A stretch of DNA of 64,000 nucleotides. Origin: Enterococcus raffinosus. Lineage in GTDB: Bacteria > Bacillota > Bacilli > Lactobacillales > Enterococcaceae. Position numbers and translations under genes: made by a program. Of this stretch, positions 62,101 through 64,000 are shown piece after piece. The stretch covers positions 32,847-96,846 of the forward strand of contig NZ_JXLA01000015.1 in the NCBI RefSeq assembly GCF_001886185.1, written 5' to 3'. The notes below the pieces were generated by a model. That model saw nothing but the letters and a program-made list of their open reading frames with translations, searched no databases and was not told where the DNA came from. Every line of letters starts with the position of its first letter. The first letter of the stretch is position 1.

Positions 62101-63621
62101 ATTCACTGTATTAGCAGTGTAAAAATACCCGCTCCATGGAGAATAACGCCATGTTCCTTCATAGTCTTTTATCGCCGTTCTTCCCTTATATCGTGTTCCT
62201 GCAGTTAATCCCGACACAGTAGCACTGTTGTAGGTTCCCCCTTGAGAAATTGTATGACCTAAGTTTGTCACCTTATCTTGAACGGTTGTTCCATCGTTTG
62301 AAGTTACCTGCACTTTCCCTTGTCCACTCGTTTGGAAAATATCTCCAGTGTAGTTCTTTCCAACCATTGGAATCGTGTTGTGCGTCGCACTTGCTTGTGT
62401 AAAAGTCGGAGCAGCGATAGATAACGCCGCTGCAGAATCCGTAGTGAAAACATACGGTGTCCTGATGTATTTTTCCAGAATAGTAGACGTTCCTTGTGGA
62501 TGATACCATCCGATGTTTATCTCACTGGATGGAACTGAAAAAAGCCAAACATAATACGTTGTTTTTGGTTTAAGATTTGTCATTTTCCCCGACCCAAATG
62601 TAACAGAACCATCATCCCAACTCTTATTAAACGGTACAACTACATTAGTGCCGTCTGCCTTCAATTCTGTCCACAATGCTTTTGACAATTGTGAAGCACT
62701 AGATACATTGGCACAAAGCTTGATGATACGATTTGGATCTGTACTCCAAACAGCATAGCGTGTATATGCTGGACTGGAGTACAATTGATACTTGAGTTCA
62801 ATAGATGCTTCTTTGGCTTTTATACCATGTATTTTTACATAAGTACTTATCTTGCCGCCTGTACCTGCCGAACCATTATATACAACATCAGCTACTGCTC
62901 TTGGAGTTATTTCTCCTTGTGTTCGAGTCGGGTGCTCATTTTGAGCTGTCGATTGTGTTTGCAGCTTCTCTTCATAGATTTCTGTGTTTTTTTCAGAAGC
63001 TTCCGTTATATCTGTTTTAAAAAGAATGTGCCCTTTATGAATAGTTCTTACTACAGATTGTTCTTCGTTGGGTACCTCTATCTCATAATCTACAATCAAT
63101 CGGTAATCCTGTTCTTCTAAAATATCTTTAAGTTCAAAGATAAAATTAGACTCGTTCAGTATATGGTCCGTACTCTCTTTGAATACCGTTACTTCTTGCC
63201 AACCAGTATCTTTCGTTTTGGTCTGCAAAGCTACTTTTTCTAGGATTGTTGTTGACTCATCGGAGGATTCAGAGCTTCGTTGAATTTCTCCACTTAGCCC
63301 TTTCTGATCTATTTCTGCTTGGACAAACGGTTGTGAACCATTTTCTTCATCTTTTTTTGATAAATCCCGCTCATCATAGTTTTTCTCTGCATAAATCTCT
63401 TGCTCCTGCGCTTCGACAATTGGTTCTTCCTCAGAATCTGCTGTTTCGTTTGGCGCTCCCAGCACATCACTAGACATAGTCGTCAGCGTATTAGTAGAGG
63501 CTTCTGTTTGACTCTGGGAGTTCTGTGTCCCCTGTGAAACGGCTATACTAATCGCCGGATGAATCACCGTACTAGATAAAAAGCCTACGAACATAAAAAA
63601 TGAAACCCATTTTTTATTCAC
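59158..63621 (-). CDS. Large repeat surface protein with degenerate C-terminal WxL domain
   Basis: About 1487 residues. A signal peptide (to about residue 32) is followed by an acidic Ser/Glu-rich region with a beta domain ('DYRLIVDYEIEVPNEE'). From about residue 265 there are fibronectin-III-like modules arranged in about four units of 219 residues; the first two are nearly identical. The C terminus has the shape of a WxL domain: 'NWSFAARVASL' where WxL would stand, and the second motif 'YEGKIEWLMVNEP' corresponding to YxxxLxWxLxxxP. WxL domains bind peptidoglycan non-covalently. It starts at GTG (63619-63621) with GGAGGG upstream, overlapping the preceding gene by 8 nt. Confidence 0.88.
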   Translation of the reverse strand: MNKKWVSFFMFVGFLSSTVIHPAISIAVSQGTQNSQSQTEASTNTLTTMSSDVLGAPNETADSEEEPIVEAQEQEIYAEKNYDERDLSKKDEENGSQPFVQAEIDQKGLSGEIQRSSESSDESTTILEKVALQTKTKDTGWQEVTVFKESTDHILNESNFIFELKDILEEQDYRLIVDYEIEVPNEEQSVVRTIHKGHILFKTDITEASEKNTEIYEEKLQTQSTAQNEHPTRTQGEITPRAVADVVYNGSAGTGGKISTYVKIHGIKAKEASIELKYQLYSSPAYTRYAVWSTDPNRIIKLCANVSSASQLSKALWTELKADGTNVVVPFNKSWDDGSVTFGSGKMTNLKPKTTYYVWLFSVPSSEINIGWYHPQGTSTILEKYIRTPYVFTTDSAAALSIAAPTFTQASATHNTIPMVGKNYTGDIFQTSGQGKVQVTSNDGTTVQDKVTNLGHTISQGGTYNSATVSGLTAGTRYKGRTAIKDYEGTWRYSPWSGYFYTANTVNQPAAPTLNTPSAANNATAQVSATYNVGDVAAHPTSTDIQISTNNSTWTTITADTTPAITNRVFNTSSKSVSFTLSKLNARTKYYVRYRVRNASNVWSGYSTAREFTTGAITLSIGTPTFTQTTATHNAIYMTGTTYTGDIFQTSGQGKVQVTSDDGATVQDKVTNLTHTVSRGGTYHNVTVPNLVAGTRYKGRVAIKDYGGTWRYSAWSAYFYTANTVNQPAVPTLNTPTAANNATAQVSATYNVGNVAAHPTSTDIQISTNNSTWTTITADTTPAITNRVFDTVNKSVSFTLSKLNSKTKYYVRYRVRNASNVWSGYSTSREFTTKGVPLTYISNPTFSYTTSAKKMILNEGSYNGDIYGGATNGQQGMHVKNDAGAWVSVRGGSVHHEIPYGSGKYAAGGYTLPDELMPGTQYRSHIFIRDTDNVWQESWRLNNNTYSYFYTKNEVDGVTNVTYTPAQTASSASASMVGVYKVSDYSQGQAHPKESGVTDGYDGQKGVDIRIRSSQDTNYTSWKSVKAIGTVGSPITVTSLTINSTSKRVEFTLGHMEANTTYEVQYRVKNDSNQWSEYSSVVSIRTYGIALQISPPVFDQATATATSIQLKQGTYSGDISQTSNDGVIFTESYNNGTNDKDWTARVNNLQHTTTTNGTYAATMVNGLTPGTRYRGWVQLKNFEGTVVGPIGQPAGAANEYFYTKNTVSSLSTPTLNAPVAENEATAEFSVDYQAAGDHPDQPAAHPSKVKVYLSTNGVDFSEVSTQSSSPSIDTYNFDTTNKKATVKIKNLIAGQSYHVKCSVVNQGGESEQTPTRAFTTNQRQAGFYISETPTFNFGVQSVSSNVITTGLSTAQGTADFGIKMENVGINSNWSFAARVASLQTQDGSNQELTGAQLSFEKQLQHTTDGMNWQPITQDFEGLSEPTASLPANDTTTQLWKSTSIAAGQGKFRTTIGFESVKLSIPGNVAQKGAFYEGKIEWLMVNEP
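61111..62424 (-). repeat. Two 657-bp near-identical coding repeats
   Basis: The units 61768-62424 and 61111-61767 (219 codons each) are nearly identical in DNA; for example 'gaccacacattactggcat' recurs 657 bp apart. They encode repeat units 1 and 2 of the large WxL-type protein. Units 3 and 4 are diverged, so the first pair is a recent duplication and can vary in copy number by recombination. Confidence 0.8.
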
Positions 63622-63967
63622 ATCCATCCCTCCTTCTTCGTTCATAATTGCCAATGAAGAAAAAGAGCAAAGTAAATAGGAATGTTGTCCATCCTAGACA
63701 AGACAGAACACTATTATATTCTTCCCCAGTGGTGGGCAATCTTCGCTGACCTGAATAGGCTAAAAAAGATTCATCTCTCTTTTTTTCTCTTGTATGTTTA
63801 ATCAATGGTAGATCAGTCGTTGACTCACCCTCTCTCTCTCTTTCTTGACTAGAAAAAGTGATTGTCATCGTTGTACTAGTGGCACAAGACTTTATAGGGT
63901 CTATAAAAAGAACGAGGCTAATTATTATCCCAATGAAGAAAGAAATTGCCATTCTCTTTTTTTTCAT
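63614..63967 (-). CDS. Small LPXTG-anchored protein of the WxL locus
   Basis: 117 residues: signal peptide to about residue 29, a short highly charged region ('SSQEREREGESTTD'), LPTTG at 77-81, a hydrophobic segment (about 88-108) and a basic tail (YERRRRDGCE). This is the small LPXTG protein that usually accompanies WxL genes. It overlaps the start of the large protein gene by 8 nt, so the two are translated together. GAAGGTGAAG precedes the ATG. The transcription unit continues beyond the right edge. Confidence 0.85.
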   Translation of the reverse strand: MKKKRMAISFFIGIIISLVLFIDPIKSCATSTTMTITFSSQEREREGESTTDLPLIKHTREKKRDESFLAYSGQRRLPTTGEEYNSVLSCLGWTTFLFTLLFFFIGNYERRRRDGCE

Positions 63968-64000
63968 CTCTTCACCTTCTCGTAATATATATTTTGAAGA

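Overview
The window looks like chromosomal DNA of an Enterococcus or a close relative in the Lactobacillales. Supporting signs are moderate-to-low GC, strong AGGAGG ribosome-binding sites, a Cps-type BY-kinase polysaccharide locus, Mga-, RpiR- and GntR/UTRA-type regulators, several lactose/cellobiose-family PTS EIIC permeases, LPXTG-type anchors and a WxL-type surface locus. The species assignment is inference. No rRNA, tRNA, CRISPR array or insertion sequence was seen.

Layout. 1-15.7 kb is a surface-polysaccharide locus read on the minus strand. It runs from a Wzy-like polymerase through glycosyltransferases, a Wzz-like protein, a pyruvyltransferase, a Wzx flippase and a GT26 enzyme to a winged-helix regulator. 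A priming sugar-phosphate transferase, CpsC and CpsD follow, and then an Ig-repeat surface protein cut by the window edge. A divergent Mga-like regulator and the phosphatase CpsB sit at its upstream end. 16-18 kb holds a GyrI-like protein and a YhgE/Pip-type membrane protein with a 17-bp-phased triple operator. 18-23.6 kb is a probable Amadori-compound operon (SIS deglycase, PfkB-type kinase, GntR regulator, amidohydrolase, YfcC-type transporter) whose transporter gene is frameshifted. 23.8-29 kb carries lipoproteins, small membrane proteins, unknowns and an M50-type metalloprotease.

29.2-34.6 kb is an Rhs polymorphic-toxin island. It has a 5'-truncated Rhs gene with its own toxin tip and candidate immunity gene, a decayed second copy of the Rhs C-terminal region, a further toxin-tip remnant, and two more candidate immunity genes. 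35-38.6 kb is a beta-glucoside PTS operon with a GntR regulator. 38.8-39.4 kb is a Doc toxin with an AbrB-type antitoxin. 40.7-42.6 kb is an alpha/beta hydrolase facing a TetR regulator across twin operators. 43-46.6 kb has an RpiR regulator, a stand-alone RarA/MgsA C-terminal-domain protein, an EIIC and a HIT/GalT-like protein. 47.5-52 kb is a pentose- or hexulose-phosphate PTS locus (RpiB, epimerase, DUF7916-like protein, RpiR, EIIC).

52.7-64 kb is devoted to cell-surface proteins. A five-gene operon encodes secreted proteins that mostly share a YTLTIP-type module, next to a large repeat protein with a degenerate WxL domain, a small LPTTG protein, a two-TM protein and a second regulator of the same family as the one in the polysaccharide locus. 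That regulator appears to start at an ATT codon. The YTLTIP operon is the best candidate for a poorly described system here. The Rhs island and the Amadori operon show clear signs of decay or sequence error (single-base indels in homopolymers).
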